A stretch of DNA of 64,000 nucleotides from Knoellia subterranea KCTC 19937 (GTDB taxonomy: Bacteria > Actinomycetota > Actinomycetes > Actinomycetales > Dermatophilaceae): NCBI RefSeq assembly GCF_000768685.1, contig NZ_AVPK01000001.1, positions 558,001 through 622,000 of the forward strand. Reading direction: 5' to 3'. A program made the translations under genes and the position numbers. Under the pieces are notes generated by a model. That model worked only from the letters and a program-made list of their open reading frames with translations, ran no database searches and was not told the origin of the DNA. Position 1 is the first letter of the stretch. Every line of letters begins with the position of its first letter. Positions 17,197 through 26,351 of the stretch are shown piece by piece.

Positions 17197-17254
17197 CGGT
17201 GCGATCCTAGGTGTCGGGTCCGACGACCCTCGCCCGCCTGTCCACAGGAGCATC

Positions 17255-17515
17255 ATGACCAACCGCATCCCCACCGCCGGCACCGTGACGATGTACTCGA
17301 CCACGTGGTGCGGCTACTGCCGCCGCCTCAAGAGCCAGCTCGACCGTGAAGGGATCACCGTCGAGGTGATCGACATCGAGCGCGATGACGACGCAGCGGT
17401 CTACGTCATGCAGGTCAACGGGGGCAACCAGACCGTGCCGACCGTCGTCTTCCCCGACGGCAGCGCCGCGACCAACCCCTCGCTCGCCGAGGTCAAGCAG
17501 CGCATCGGCGCCTGA
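17255..17515 (+). CDS. mrx1: Mycoredoxin (glutaredoxin-like)
   Basis: 86 aa, thioredoxin fold, with the active site WCGYC near residues 18-22 and the cis-Pro loop TVPTVVF. Such actinobacterial glutaredoxin-like proteins reduce mycothiol mixed disulfides, and the neighbourhood (uvrD2, nudC) is that of Mrx1 (Rv3198A). AGGAG lies 5 bases before the ATG. The presence of mycothiol in the cell is inferred, not seen. Confidence 0.93.
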   Translation: MTNRIPTAGTVTMYSTTWCGYCRRLKSQLDREGITVEVIDIERDDDAAVYVMQVNGGNQTVPTVVFPDGSAATNPSLAEVKQRIGA

Positions 17516-17541
17516 CGTTCCCGACGGGGGACCCGCGGGAC

Positions 17542-18483
17542 TCAGCCACGCAGCGGGCGGTCCGGGACGTCGATCTCCTCGCCGTACCAGTGCTCGATGA
17601 GGCGCCGGGCGATCGAAATGCGCTGGGAGATCCGCAGGGACCCGTCCTCGACGGCGCGGCGCAGCTCGTCGCGCTCGAACCACCGCGCCTCCTCGATCTC
17701 ACTCTCCTGCAGGGTGAGCTCGGTCGACGTGGCCCGAGCCGTGAACCCGACCATGAGCGACGACGGGAACGGCCACGGTTGGTCACCCAGATAGGTCACG
17801 TCGTCGACCGTGACGCCGACCTCCTCGTGCACCTCGCGTGCGACAGCACCGGCCAGACTCTCCCCCGGCTCGACGAACCCCGCGAGCACGGACATGCCCT
17901 GCGGTGCAAAGCCCACGCCGCGGGCGAGCAGGAGCCGGTCGTGATCGTCGACGACCGACATGATCACCGCCGGGTCCGTCCGGGGATAGTGCTCGCTCTC
18001 GTCGCGCGGGCAGACCCGGATCCACCCCGAGTGGGCAGGCTCCGTAGGAGAGCCACACACGGAGCAGAACCCGTGGCGCGCATGCCAATTGGCCAGACCC
18101 GTAGCGGTCGTGAGGACGCCGGCATCGAGGTCGGGCAGTTGCGCCCCGACGGAGCGCAGTCCCTTCCAGCGAGGATCGTCGGCGACCGCTGGGGTCCCCT
18201 CCGAGACGATGAGCACGTATGCCGTCCCGCCCGCCGGAGCGTCGTGCCCCAGGTAGGCGGCAAAGCCGCCGCGGTCGGCCGCCGTCGGCGCCCGGAAGCG
18301 CAGACCCAGCTCGCCCTGCGGGTCCTCGACCACCTCGGCCCGGCCGCCGGCGAGCTCGAGCACGCGGGTCGCCGGGTCGTCGAGAAGGACGTCGAGAAGT
18401 CCCGGTTCGGTGCGGAGTTCGCTGTGGCGGTCAAGACCACCACGCGAGAGGGCGAGGGACGGGAGACTCGCTGCACGGGCCAC
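17542..18483 (-). CDS. nudC: NAD+ diphosphatase / NADH pyrophosphatase NudC
   Basis: 313 aa with the GTG at 18483, preceded by TAGGGT plus 7 bases (leaderless), which agrees with the M. tuberculosis enzyme length as I recall it. Zinc-ribbon cysteines are seen at CSVCGS and in RVCPRD, but the fourth ligand is not a Cys. The Nudix box is GFVEPGESLAGAVA followed by REVHEEVGV, and the NudC-specific motif is GDQPWPFPSSLM. It hydrolyses NAD(H) or NAD-capped RNA 5' ends. Confidence 0.93.
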   Translation of the reverse strand: MARAASLPSLALSRGGLDRHSELRTEPGLLDVLLDDPATRVLELAGGRAEVVEDPQGELGLRFRAPTAADRGGFAAYLGHDAPAGGTAYVLIVSEGTPAVADDPRWKGLRSVGAQLPDLDAGVLTTATGLANWHARHGFCSVCGSPTEPAHSGWIRVCPRDESEHYPRTDPAVIMSVVDDHDRLLLARGVGFAPQGMSVLAGFVEPGESLAGAVAREVHEEVGVTVDDVTYLGDQPWPFPSSLMVGFTARATSTELTLQESEIEEARWFERDELRRAVEDGSLRISQRISIARRLIEHWYGEEIDVPDRPLRG

Positions 18484-18524
18484 GTTCACCACCCTACGGG
18501 GCCACACGGCATACGGTGAACGGG
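18483..18524. promoter_or_regulatory. Compact divergent leaderless promoters (nudC / phosphotransferase)
   Basis: Both genes start within 41 bases of each other. On the plus strand TACGGT (18512-18517) lies 6 bases before the GTG at 18524. On the minus strand TAGGGT (18496-18491) lies 7 bases before the GTG at 18483. The -35 regions must overlap the opposite promoter, so the two genes probably compete for polymerase. Confidence 0.6.
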
Positions 18525-19900
18525 TGGAACGCACACCGACCTTTCTCGCCGCGCTGGCGAGTGCCGGCGTGCCGGGTCTCGACCCGGTGAGTGTCGAAGC
18601 GCTGCCCAGCGTTCCCTCACAGGACTACGACGTGGCCTTCGTGCAGGACACCGAGCACCGCCGGTGGGTCGTGCGCGCGCCCCGCAGCGAGGCGGCTGCG
18701 GCGCGGATGGACCTGACGGTGATGCTGCTCCAGCTGCTCGCGCGCCGCCTGCCGTTCGCCGTGCCGGCGCCCCGCGGTTTCGTCGAGCTGCGGACGGGTG
18801 GGCGAGCGATGATCTATCCGTACCTACCCGGCCACAACCTCGCGTTCGACGCGCTGCCGCCCGGAGCGGGGCCTGCTGCCGATCTCGGCCGTGCTCTGGC
18901 GGCGCTGCACAACACCGACCCCCGCCTCTTCGACGAAGCGGGGGTGCCGTCCTATGACACCGACGCCTACCGGACCCGTCGGCTCGCGGAGTTGGATCGC
19001 GCAGCCGAATCGGGTCGGGTGCCCACGGCCCTGTTGGCGCGGTGGGAGCACGCGCTCGAGGACGTTGCTCTGTGGCGCTTCGCGCCGACCCCGATCCACG
19101 GCGACCTCACCGGGGACCAGGTGCTCGCCGTCTTCGAGGACGACTCGGACGCCGCCACCGGTCGCATTCGGGGCATCACGGGCTGGGAGGACGCCAAGGT
19201 CGCCGACCCCGCGGACGACTTCGCCGCGTTGGTCGACGAGGCCGACGCCGCGACCGTCGAAACCGTCCTTGAGGCCTATGCCCACGCCCGGGTCGAACGG
19301 CCGGATCCCAATCTGCTGGTGCGGGCCCGCTTGAGTGCCGAGCTCACCGTGCTCGCCGAGCTCATGCGGGCCGATGCCCGGGGCGACGAGGACGCCATCG
19401 AGGGCCTGTCGAGCCGGCTCCGTCGCCTCGACGAGGAGGTTCACGCAGAGGACTCGACCGATGACTACCGCCGGACCTCGCTGACGCCGGTGGCCCTGCG
19501 CGGTCGCTCTGCGCCGCCGCCGGACGTGCCCGAGGAGGACGACGACGAGGACATCGTCGAGGTGGAGCCCGCCGACTCGGCCGCGACCGAGAGCGCACCC
19601 GAGACGAATCCCGATCCCGAGTCCGAGACGGAGTCCGAGTCGCAGTCCGAGTCCGAGTCCGAAGCCGATGGACTCTCAGCGGACGTCGATTCCCCTGCGG
19701 ATTCCACCGTCGGGACAGACTCCGAGCCCACCCCTGCGGGCGGAGCCCCGGACGCCGACGCCGATGCTGCGGAGGCGGTCGTCCACGAGACGGAGCACGA
19801 CGACGTTGCCTGGACGCCCCGTCGGCTGGGCGCGGACTCCAACCCGGTCACCTACGAGGACGACGTCACGGGCGAGGAACCGCCGCGAGCAGCTCGCTGA
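18524..19900 (+). CDS. APH-fold phosphotransferase with acidic tail
   Basis: 458 aa. The first ~300 residues are an aminoglycoside/macrolide phosphotransferase-type kinase fold with catalytic loop IHGDLTGDQVL. Where the metal-binding Asp normally sits (IDW...), this protein reads ITGWEDAKVADPADD, so the Asp-Trp pair has become Gly-Trp. The last ~130 residues are acidic and low complexity (Glu/Ser/Asp/Pro). Leaderless start (TACGGT plus 6 bases). The 3' end overlaps adnB by 35 bases in convergent orientation. I would not call it an antibiotic kinase. Confidence 0.82.
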   Translation: MERTPTFLAALASAGVPGLDPVSVEALPSVPSQDYDVAFVQDTEHRRWVVRAPRSEAAAARMDLTVMLLQLLARRLPFAVPAPRGFVELRTGGRAMIYPYLPGHNLAFDALPPGAGPAADLGRALAALHNTDPRLFDEAGVPSYDTDAYRTRRLAELDRAAESGRVPTALLARWEHALEDVALWRFAPTPIHGDLTGDQVLAVFEDDSDAATGRIRGITGWEDAKVADPADDFAALVDEADAATVETVLEAYAHARVERPDPNLLVRARLSAELTVLAELMRADARGDEDAIEGLSSRLRRLDEEVHAEDSTDDYRRTSLTPVALRGRSAPPPDVPEEDDDEDIVEVEPADSAATESAPETNPDPESETESESQSESESEADGLSADVDSPADSTVGTDSEPTPAGGAPDADADAAEAVVHETEHDDVAWTPRRLGADSNPVTYEDDVTGEEPPRAAR

Positions 19901-22900
19901 TCTCCGCTTCGTCCGGCAGGTTGGGCCAGACCGTCTCGCCGGTGCCTGCGTAGTAGAACGCTCCTCGGACGCGCTCCGGCTCGACTCCCCGCAGCCGGGC
20001 CCACGCGATCCGGTATGCCGCGAGCTGGAGTGCACGGATCCGCGCCACCTCCCCGGCCGGCCGGGACCCGGTCTTCCAGTCGACGATGACGAAGTCGGCG
20101 CCGTCGATGTCGGCGAAGACCGCGTCGATCCGCCCGCGAATCGCCACGTCGTCGATGACCGTCTCGAGTGCGGTCTCGATCTCGAGCGGCGTGCGGCCCG
20201 CCCACGGACTGGCGAGGAAGCGCTCGCGCATGATCGGGAGTTCCTCGTCGCCCATCGGGTCATCGTCGGCGCTTCCGGGCAGGTCGAAGAGGTCCACGAT
20301 CGCCGCCCGCGCATAGTGCTCCTCCACCCACGCGTGGAAGGCGGTACCCCTGCGAGCAGCCGAGGCCGGAGCCGCCGGCATCGGACGACGCAACTCCGAC
20401 GTGAACCGCTGCGGGTCACTCGCGAAGGCCACCAGTGACGACGTGGACAGGTGTGATGGCAGCTCGACGACGTCCTCGTGACGGGACTGGCGCGAGCGCC
20501 TCTCGGAGAGCAGGACCTCGATCTCGCGGGCCCAATCACCGTGCTGCGACTCGGGCGGTGCTGCCCCGGCCTCCCCGGGGGCCACGGCGCGAATTGCGTC
20601 GGCCGCAGCCGTGGCGCGAACGCGCCGGTGGGCGAGGTGGTCGACCGGCCACACGAACTCAGCCCCCTCCTCGCTGCCCGGCTTGGTGGGCGGAGTTCCG
20701 TCGTCATCGGGTTCGGGTAGGTCGGCCCAGTGGCTGCTGCGGATCGGCGCGTTCCCGTGCCCGACGAGCTCGCGCGCCTCGTCGAGGAAGCGGGACGCGA
20801 TGCGCGGCGTGCGGGGTCGACTCCACACGCTCGCCGTGAGGAGCAGCGCGTGCCGCGCCCGAGTGGCCGCGACATAGGCGAGGCGTCGTTCCTCGGCCAC
20901 GGCGTGCTCGCCTCCGGCCTGCGCGAACTCCTCGAGACCGGCATGGAGATCGTCCCAACCCGATGCGCTGAGCCAGCCGAAGTGGGGCAGCCCGTCGCGG
21001 TCACCACGCAGTTCGTAGGGAAGGCCACCGTCCTGAAGACCCGCGAGCCATCCCTTGTCTCGGGGTTCGGAGAGGCGCCACGCGCCGTCCTTGAAGTTCG
21101 GGGTGTGGTTGTTGTGGGCCGGGAACGTGCTCTCCACGAGCGCCGGCACGGCCACGACGTCCCATTCGAGGCCCTTGGCGGCGTGGATGGTCATGACCTG
21201 CACGGCATCGGGGGTGGCGTCGGCGTAGCCGCGATCCAGACCCCGCTCCTCGTCGATGGCCGCCTTGATCCAATCGAGGAACCCACCGAGCGTTGGCCGG
21301 TCGGCGCTCTGGGAGAACTGGGCCGCGACGTCGGCAAAGGCGTCGAGGTGGGCCCGGGCCGCGGCCGGGGTGTATTCGGGCCGGGCCAGCACCTCGATGT
21401 CGAGTCCGAGAGCCCGCTCGGCCTCGACCACGAGATCGGCGAGCGGAAGGAAGGTCAGGCCGCGGAGCCTGCGCACGGTGTCGGCCAGCCCGAGGAGGCG
21501 CTCTCGCGCAAGGTCGGAAAGGTGCTCGCCCACTTCACCCACCCAACCCCGGGGCGGCGGGGAGTCCAGGGCCTCGACGATGCTCGGGTCGTCGGCGGCG
21601 TCCGGGGCGAGGTCCCGTTCGTGACGGGCCTGAGTGTCTCCGCGTAGCCGTTGCTGCACGCGTGACCAGGCCGCAAGTCCGTCGAGGTCGGCGATGCCCA
21701 GACGCATCATCGGACCGGTCAGCAGCCGGAGCAGGTGGTCTCCGCGGGAGGGATCCTGCACGACATGTAGGAGCGCCACGACGTCCTCGACCTCGGGCGT
21801 GAGCAGGAGCCCACCCAGTCCGACGACCTCGTGCGGGATGTCGTGGTCATCGAGTGCCGCGGTCACCGTGGCGAACTCGGCGCGCTTGCGGCAGAGCACG
21901 GCGGCGCTGACGGGGCCTCGGGAGCGGTGGTCGGCGAGCCACGTGGCGATGTGTTGGGCCTCCTCCGCGGCTGTGGCGAGGCGGGCCACCTCGACCGATC
22001 CCGTCCCTGCGCCGGGACGCGGCGCCAGCGGCTCCACGGGGACACGAGACTTCGCCCGCAAGGGGGTGGCGAGGTGGTTGGCGACCGTGAGGATGGCCTC
22101 GTCATTGCGCCAACTCGTCGACAGGTCGAGCTTCTGCGCCGGATCGGGATCCGCGAACTCGTCGGCGAACCGCGTCAGCGTCGTGGCGCTCGCACCCCGC
22201 CATCCGTAGATCGACTGGTGCGGGTCGCCCACCGCCGTGACGGCCGAGGTCTCCCCCGGCGCCACGTAGAGCGCACGAAGCAGCGCCAGCTGCGCCTCGG
22301 AGGTGTCCTGGAACTCGTCGAGGAGGACGACCCGGTGCCGGGCCCGCTCGATCGCTCCGATGTCGTCGAACTCCATCGCGAGGCGTGCCGCGAGTGCCAT
22401 CTGGTCCGCGAAGTCCATGGCGTCGCGCTGGCGCTTGAGCTCCGCGTAGCGCCCGACGATGGGCAGGACCGCTCGCCGCAGACGGAGGTTCGTCAACTCC
22501 GTCGCCGCGGGATGGTTGCGTCGACGGGTCTCCCCTCGCTCCATCTGCTCCAGGTGGGAGATCACCCGATCGAGGTGTGCCGCAACGGTTTCGGGTGTTT
22601 GGAGGTGCTCGGCCATCTCACCGGCGAGGTCGACGACTGCGGCGGTGACGGTGGACTCTGCCTTGTCGACCTCGTCCATCGGTCCGTCATAGCGCACGAC
22701 CGCTTCGTGTGCCGTCTGCCAGGCTGCGGCCTCGGACAGCAGTCGGGTGTCGGCTTCGTAGCCCAGCCGGAGGCCGTGCTCACGAACCAGCCGACCGGCA
22801 TACGAGTGGTAGGTCGCGACGGTCACGGCGGAACCGAGTGCCGGAGCGCCATCGACCTCCTGCGGCGTCCAGAGCCCGACCCGGCGCAGTTGCCCCAGCC

Positions 22901-23159
22901 GGTTGCCGATGCGGTCGGCCAGCTCCGTGGCGGCCTTGCGGGTGAAGGTGAGTCCGAGGACGTCCTCGGGCTCGACGAACCCGTTGGCCACGAGCCAGAC
23001 GACGCGTGCCGCCATCGTCTCGGTCTTGCCGGAGCCGGCGCCGGCGATGACCAGGAGCGGCCGAAGCGGGGCTTCGATCACCGCAGTCTGTTCGGGCGTC
23101 GGCCGGTGCGCGAGACCGATCGCGTCGGCGACCTGGGCAGCAGAGAACCGTGCGTTCAC
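19866..23159 (-). CDS. adnB: AdnB-like helicase-nuclease subunit
   Basis: 1097 aa. The N-terminal UvrD-type motor has Walker A GAGSGKT (40-46), motif II VVLLDEFQD, and GDPHQSIYGWRGAS. The C-terminal RecB-type nuclease has FVIVDWKTGSRP. This is the layout of AdnB (Rv3201c), the ATP-driving subunit of the AdnAB end-resection machine that replaces RecBCD in many actinobacteria. The GTG start overlaps the adnA stop (GTGA), fixing the start and implying equal production of both subunits. Confidence 0.93.
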   Translation of the reverse strand: MNARFSAAQVADAIGLAHRPTPEQTAVIEAPLRPLLVIAGAGSGKTETMAARVVWLVANGFVEPEDVLGLTFTRKAATELADRIGNRLGQLRRVGLWTPQEVDGAPALGSAVTVATYHSYAGRLVREHGLRLGYEADTRLLSEAAAWQTAHEAVVRYDGPMDEVDKAESTVTAAVVDLAGEMAEHLQTPETVAAHLDRVISHLEQMERGETRRRNHPAATELTNLRLRRAVLPIVGRYAELKRQRDAMDFADQMALAARLAMEFDDIGAIERARHRVVLLDEFQDTSEAQLALLRALYVAPGETSAVTAVGDPHQSIYGWRGASATTLTRFADEFADPDPAQKLDLSTSWRNDEAILTVANHLATPLRAKSRVPVEPLAPRPGAGTGSVEVARLATAAEEAQHIATWLADHRSRGPVSAAVLCRKRAEFATVTAALDDHDIPHEVVGLGGLLLTPEVEDVVALLHVVQDPSRGDHLLRLLTGPMMRLGIADLDGLAAWSRVQQRLRGDTQARHERDLAPDAADDPSIVEALDSPPPRGWVGEVGEHLSDLARERLLGLADTVRRLRGLTFLPLADLVVEAERALGLDIEVLARPEYTPAAARAHLDAFADVAAQFSQSADRPTLGGFLDWIKAAIDEERGLDRGYADATPDAVQVMTIHAAKGLEWDVVAVPALVESTFPAHNNHTPNFKDGAWRLSEPRDKGWLAGLQDGGLPYELRGDRDGLPHFGWLSASGWDDLHAGLEEFAQAGGEHAVAEERRLAYVAATRARHALLLTASVWSRPRTPRIASRFLDEARELVGHGNAPIRSSHWADLPEPDDDGTPPTKPGSEEGAEFVWPVDHLAHRRVRATAAADAIRAVAPGEAGAAPPESQHGDWAREIEVLLSERRSRQSRHEDVVELPSHLSTSSLVAFASDPQRFTSELRRPMPAAPASAARRGTAFHAWVEEHYARAAIVDLFDLPGSADDDPMGDEELPIMRERFLASPWAGRTPLEIETALETVIDDVAIRGRIDAVFADIDGADFVIVDWKTGSRPAGEVARIRALQLAAYRIAWARLRGVEPERVRGAFYYAGTGETVWPNLPDEAEISELLAAVPRP

Positions 23160-26100
23160 AGGGCTCTCCCCTCGGCCTGCGCCGGACACGACGTCCTGAC
23201 CGGGCACGTCCGGCACACATCGTCGCTCGGTGTTGCGACGAAGGTGGCCCCGGCCATGAGTTCTCCCGTGCCGACGACGAGGTCGTGTGCCCACTTCGGG
23301 TCCTCGTCATCGCCCAGGGGCGGTTGAACCTGCATCGACGTCGACTTGCCCGCCGCCTTGCCGAGGTGCAGCAGCGCCGCCCCCGACGCGTTCCTGGGGA
23401 CGTCGACACCCTCGAACCCCCCGGCTTCGACCGCGAGTTGATAGGCACCCAACTGCGCATGTCGCGGGACATCCGCCGTGCGCGGCTTGCTCGACCCCGT
23501 CTTGTAGTCGATGACCCGCACCTCGCCCGTGGGCCGGACGTCGAGGCGGTCCACCGACCCGGACAGGACGACGCGGCCCAGTACCACCCGCATGCGTGCC
23601 TCTGCCGCGAGTCGTGACCAGCCCGCGGCCGAGTTCTCGTCGAAGAAGCGGGCCAGCCGAGCGACCATCTGCTCGGCGAGGCGACGTTTGTGGTCGGTCG
23701 GCCACCCCCGGGGCAGGCCCAGTCGCGGCCATCGCTCGTCGAGGGTGGCCCGCATCGAGGCAGCGTCCCGGTCACCCTCCGCGGCGATCTCGTGGATCAG
23801 CGTGCCGATGTCTCGCTGGCCGATGGTCGGGCCGTCGCCACCGACCTTGGTCAACGCCCACTTGAGCTGACAGGAGCCGAACCCGTCGATCGAGGAGGGG
23901 CCGACCCGAACGGGGTCCTCCGGACCGCGCCTCGGCCGGTCGTCACTGGGTCTGCGGAGCACCCACCAGGACGCAGGGTCCGCGCCCGGCACCCCGTCGC
24001 GGGCCAATCGCGCGAGTGAGGTGATGGCCGCCCCACGGCGGCGCGGATCCGAGTCGACGACATCGCGACGCAGCGCACCCACCAGCGCCGGGAGGGTCAT
24101 CGGGTGCGACCAGTCGCTGAGTTCGCGGCGGTCGGCGTCGTCGGGCAAGGGGTCGACGACGTCGAGATAGGGCGAGGGCTGCTCGTCCTCGCTGCGCACC
24201 GCCGTGACGAGGAGCGATCTGCTCGCCCGCGACACGGCGACGTGGAACAAGCGGGTCTCGTCGTGGCGCACGGCGGCGAGGGCTGCCCGGTGACCGCCCT
24301 CGCGGCCCCGCACGACGTCCACGAGGTCCTGGGATCCGAGGAGTGAGCCGCGCAGCCGCAGGTCGGGCCAGCTCCCCTCCTGCACCCCCGCGACGACGAC
24401 AAGCGGCCAGTGCCGACCCGCGGCCGACTGCGGCGTGAGCAGCGAGACGGCCTCGCCGGCCGGTGCCCTTGCGGCGAGCGTGTCGCCCGGGACGTCCTGC
24501 CCGAGCACATGGTGCAGGAAGGCCTCGGGTGACGACCCGGGCAGTCGTTCCGCGTGGGTTGCGGCGGCCCGGAGCACGGCGAGCACGGCGTCCAGATCAC
24601 GATCGGCCCGGGCACCCGCGGCCCCACCGGCCAGGGCGGACTCGCGCCACGGCCCCGCGAGGCGCGAGGCGTCCCACATGGCCCAGAGGATGCCCTCGGC
24701 GGTGACACCCGCACCCCATTCCCCAGTGCTGGCGCCACAGGCCTCCACGCCCTCGCGGATCATTCGACCGATCCGCTGGATCGAGCGCCCCTCGACCCCG
24801 AGTTGGTCATGGACGGCCGGGCGGAGCAGGACCTCTGCCAGCAGCTCGTCACTTGTGCGCCCACCGCCGGCTTCGAGCTCGTCACGGCGCAGCGTCCGGC
24901 GCAGCCGTCGAAGCTCCACCGGATCGGCGGCCCCCAGCGGTGACACCAGCAGGTCGAGGGCGGCTTCGACGGGCACGTCCTCGGTTCGGCCCAGGGCGAG
25001 GTCCGACACGACCTGGAGCAGTGCGAGCAGCGGTCGGACGGCCGGCTCGTCGCGGACCGGCAGCTCCGCCTCGGCTGCCGTGACCGGAACGCCCGAGGTC
25101 TGGAGGGCGCGGCGCAACGCGGCGCTGCGCGACTGCCCGCGCACGACCACAGCCATGTCGGACCAGGGCACCCCGTCGAGCAGGTGCGCGGCACGCAGCC
25201 GGGCCGCGATGAACCCGCACTCCTGACTCACCGACCGGAGGAGGTGGACCCCCACGGATCCGCCCTCCCCCACGGCTTCGGCACGGCGGTGCCCGACATC
25301 GCCCACGACGCCGATGTGACCGGCGACGGAACGAGCCACGTCGCGCAGCCGCTCGGGCCGGTGGCTCTGCGGCAGGACCACCGTCGGCCCGTCGCCGAGG
25401 ACCGCCCACTCGCGCGCCAGCAGAGTGGGGTCGCCACCACGGAAGGTCTGCGTCGCGCTGTCGGGGTCACCGAGCAGCACCATCCCCACGCCCGGCGACA
25501 CGCTGCGCAGCACCTGCAGCAGATGGAGCGCAGCCGGGGTCATCTCCTGGGCGTCGTCCACGACGACGAGTCGCAAGGACCCCACGACGGAGCGCGCGAG
25601 GTCGTCGTCCCCCTCGAGTGCGCTGGCGGCGGCGCCGAGGATGAGCGCCGGGTCGAACGCACCCGGCGTCAGGAGGGCGGTGACTTCGTCGTACTCCCGC
25701 AGCAGCTCGGCACCGGCCACCCACTCGTCACGACCGTGTTGGAGCCCCAACGCCCGCAGGTCGTCCGCACCCAGGCCGAGCTCGACAGCGCGCATGAGCA
25801 GGTCTCGCAGCTCGGCCCGAAAGGCCCGGGTCGGCAGCGCGAGCCGCACCCGCTCCGGCCACTGTGGCCCGACGCTCTCCCCCGACGCGTGACCCGCGAG
25901 CAGTTCGCGCAGGACGACGTCCTGCTCGGGACCACTGAGCAGTCGCGGGGGCGGGTCCCCCGCCAGCGCCGCCGCGGCCCTCAGGACACCGAACCCGAAG
26001 GACGGGAAGGTCCGTGCCAGCGGCTCAGTCGAAGTGCCCCCGACGCGTGCCGTCACGCGGTCGCGCAGCCGGGCGGCGCCACGACGGGAGGCGGCGAGGA

Positions 26101-26299
26101 GCAGACACTGGTCCGGTCGCACCCCGTCGTCGACGTGCCCGGCGACGAGTTCGACGGCGACCGTGGACTTGCCCGTCGCGGGCGCGCCGAGCACCCGGAG
26201 AAGTCCACTGCCGCGCCACTCGACGACACCACGTTGCACCGCGTCGAGGTCGGGCGCATCGGTCGTCGCGTCGGTCGCGGCACGTCGCAGGGTCAGCAC
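23156..26299 (-). CDS. adnA: AdnA-like helicase-nuclease subunit
   Basis: 1047 aa. It has an N-terminal SF1 motor-like domain with GAPATGKST (38-46), but Walker B reads VVVDDAQEM rather than DEXXQ. That fits AdnA, whose motor is the weaker or vestigial one. The C-terminal nuclease has VRVIDYKTGSS and an iron-sulfur cysteine set (one Cys in SCQLKW, three in VCRTCPVRTSCP), like AddB/AdnA. The GTG start at 26299 has TGGGAT 6 bases upstream. It forms an operon with adnB. Confidence 0.92.
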   Translation of the reverse strand: MLTLRRAATDATTDAPDLDAVQRGVVEWRGSGLLRVLGAPATGKSTVAVELVAGHVDDGVRPDQCLLLAASRRGAARLRDRVTARVGGTSTEPLARTFPSFGFGVLRAAAALAGDPPPRLLSGPEQDVVLRELLAGHASGESVGPQWPERVRLALPTRAFRAELRDLLMRAVELGLGADDLRALGLQHGRDEWVAGAELLREYDEVTALLTPGAFDPALILGAAASALEGDDDLARSVVGSLRLVVVDDAQEMTPAALHLLQVLRSVSPGVGMVLLGDPDSATQTFRGGDPTLLAREWAVLGDGPTVVLPQSHRPERLRDVARSVAGHIGVVGDVGHRRAEAVGEGGSVGVHLLRSVSQECGFIAARLRAAHLLDGVPWSDMAVVVRGQSRSAALRRALQTSGVPVTAAEAELPVRDEPAVRPLLALLQVVSDLALGRTEDVPVEAALDLLVSPLGAADPVELRRLRRTLRRDELEAGGGRTSDELLAEVLLRPAVHDQLGVEGRSIQRIGRMIREGVEACGASTGEWGAGVTAEGILWAMWDASRLAGPWRESALAGGAAGARADRDLDAVLAVLRAAATHAERLPGSSPEAFLHHVLGQDVPGDTLAARAPAGEAVSLLTPQSAAGRHWPLVVVAGVQEGSWPDLRLRGSLLGSQDLVDVVRGREGGHRAALAAVRHDETRLFHVAVSRASRSLLVTAVRSEDEQPSPYLDVVDPLPDDADRRELSDWSHPMTLPALVGALRRDVVDSDPRRRGAAITSLARLARDGVPGADPASWWVLRRPSDDRPRRGPEDPVRVGPSSIDGFGSCQLKWALTKVGGDGPTIGQRDIGTLIHEIAAEGDRDAASMRATLDERWPRLGLPRGWPTDHKRRLAEQMVARLARFFDENSAAGWSRLAAEARMRVVLGRVVLSGSVDRLDVRPTGEVRVIDYKTGSSKPRTADVPRHAQLGAYQLAVEAGGFEGVDVPRNASGAALLHLGKAAGKSTSMQVQPPLGDDEDPKWAHDLVVGTGELMAGATFVATPSDDVCRTCPVRTSCPAQAEGRAL

Positions 26300-26351
26300 G
26301 TGCCGATCCCATCACGTCGGACCGACAGGCCGGGTGGGCCGGCCCACCGCA

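Noticed and set aside
14989-17349. A 786-codon plus-strand frame over uvrD2
   Set aside because: All helicase motifs are on the minus strand, and the frame would cross the whiB7 promoter region.
18524-19900. Macrolide or aminoglycoside phosphotransferase in a whiB7 resistance island
   Set aside because: The metal-binding Asp is missing, and the gene belongs to the conserved nudC-adnAB core, so a resistance role is not supported.
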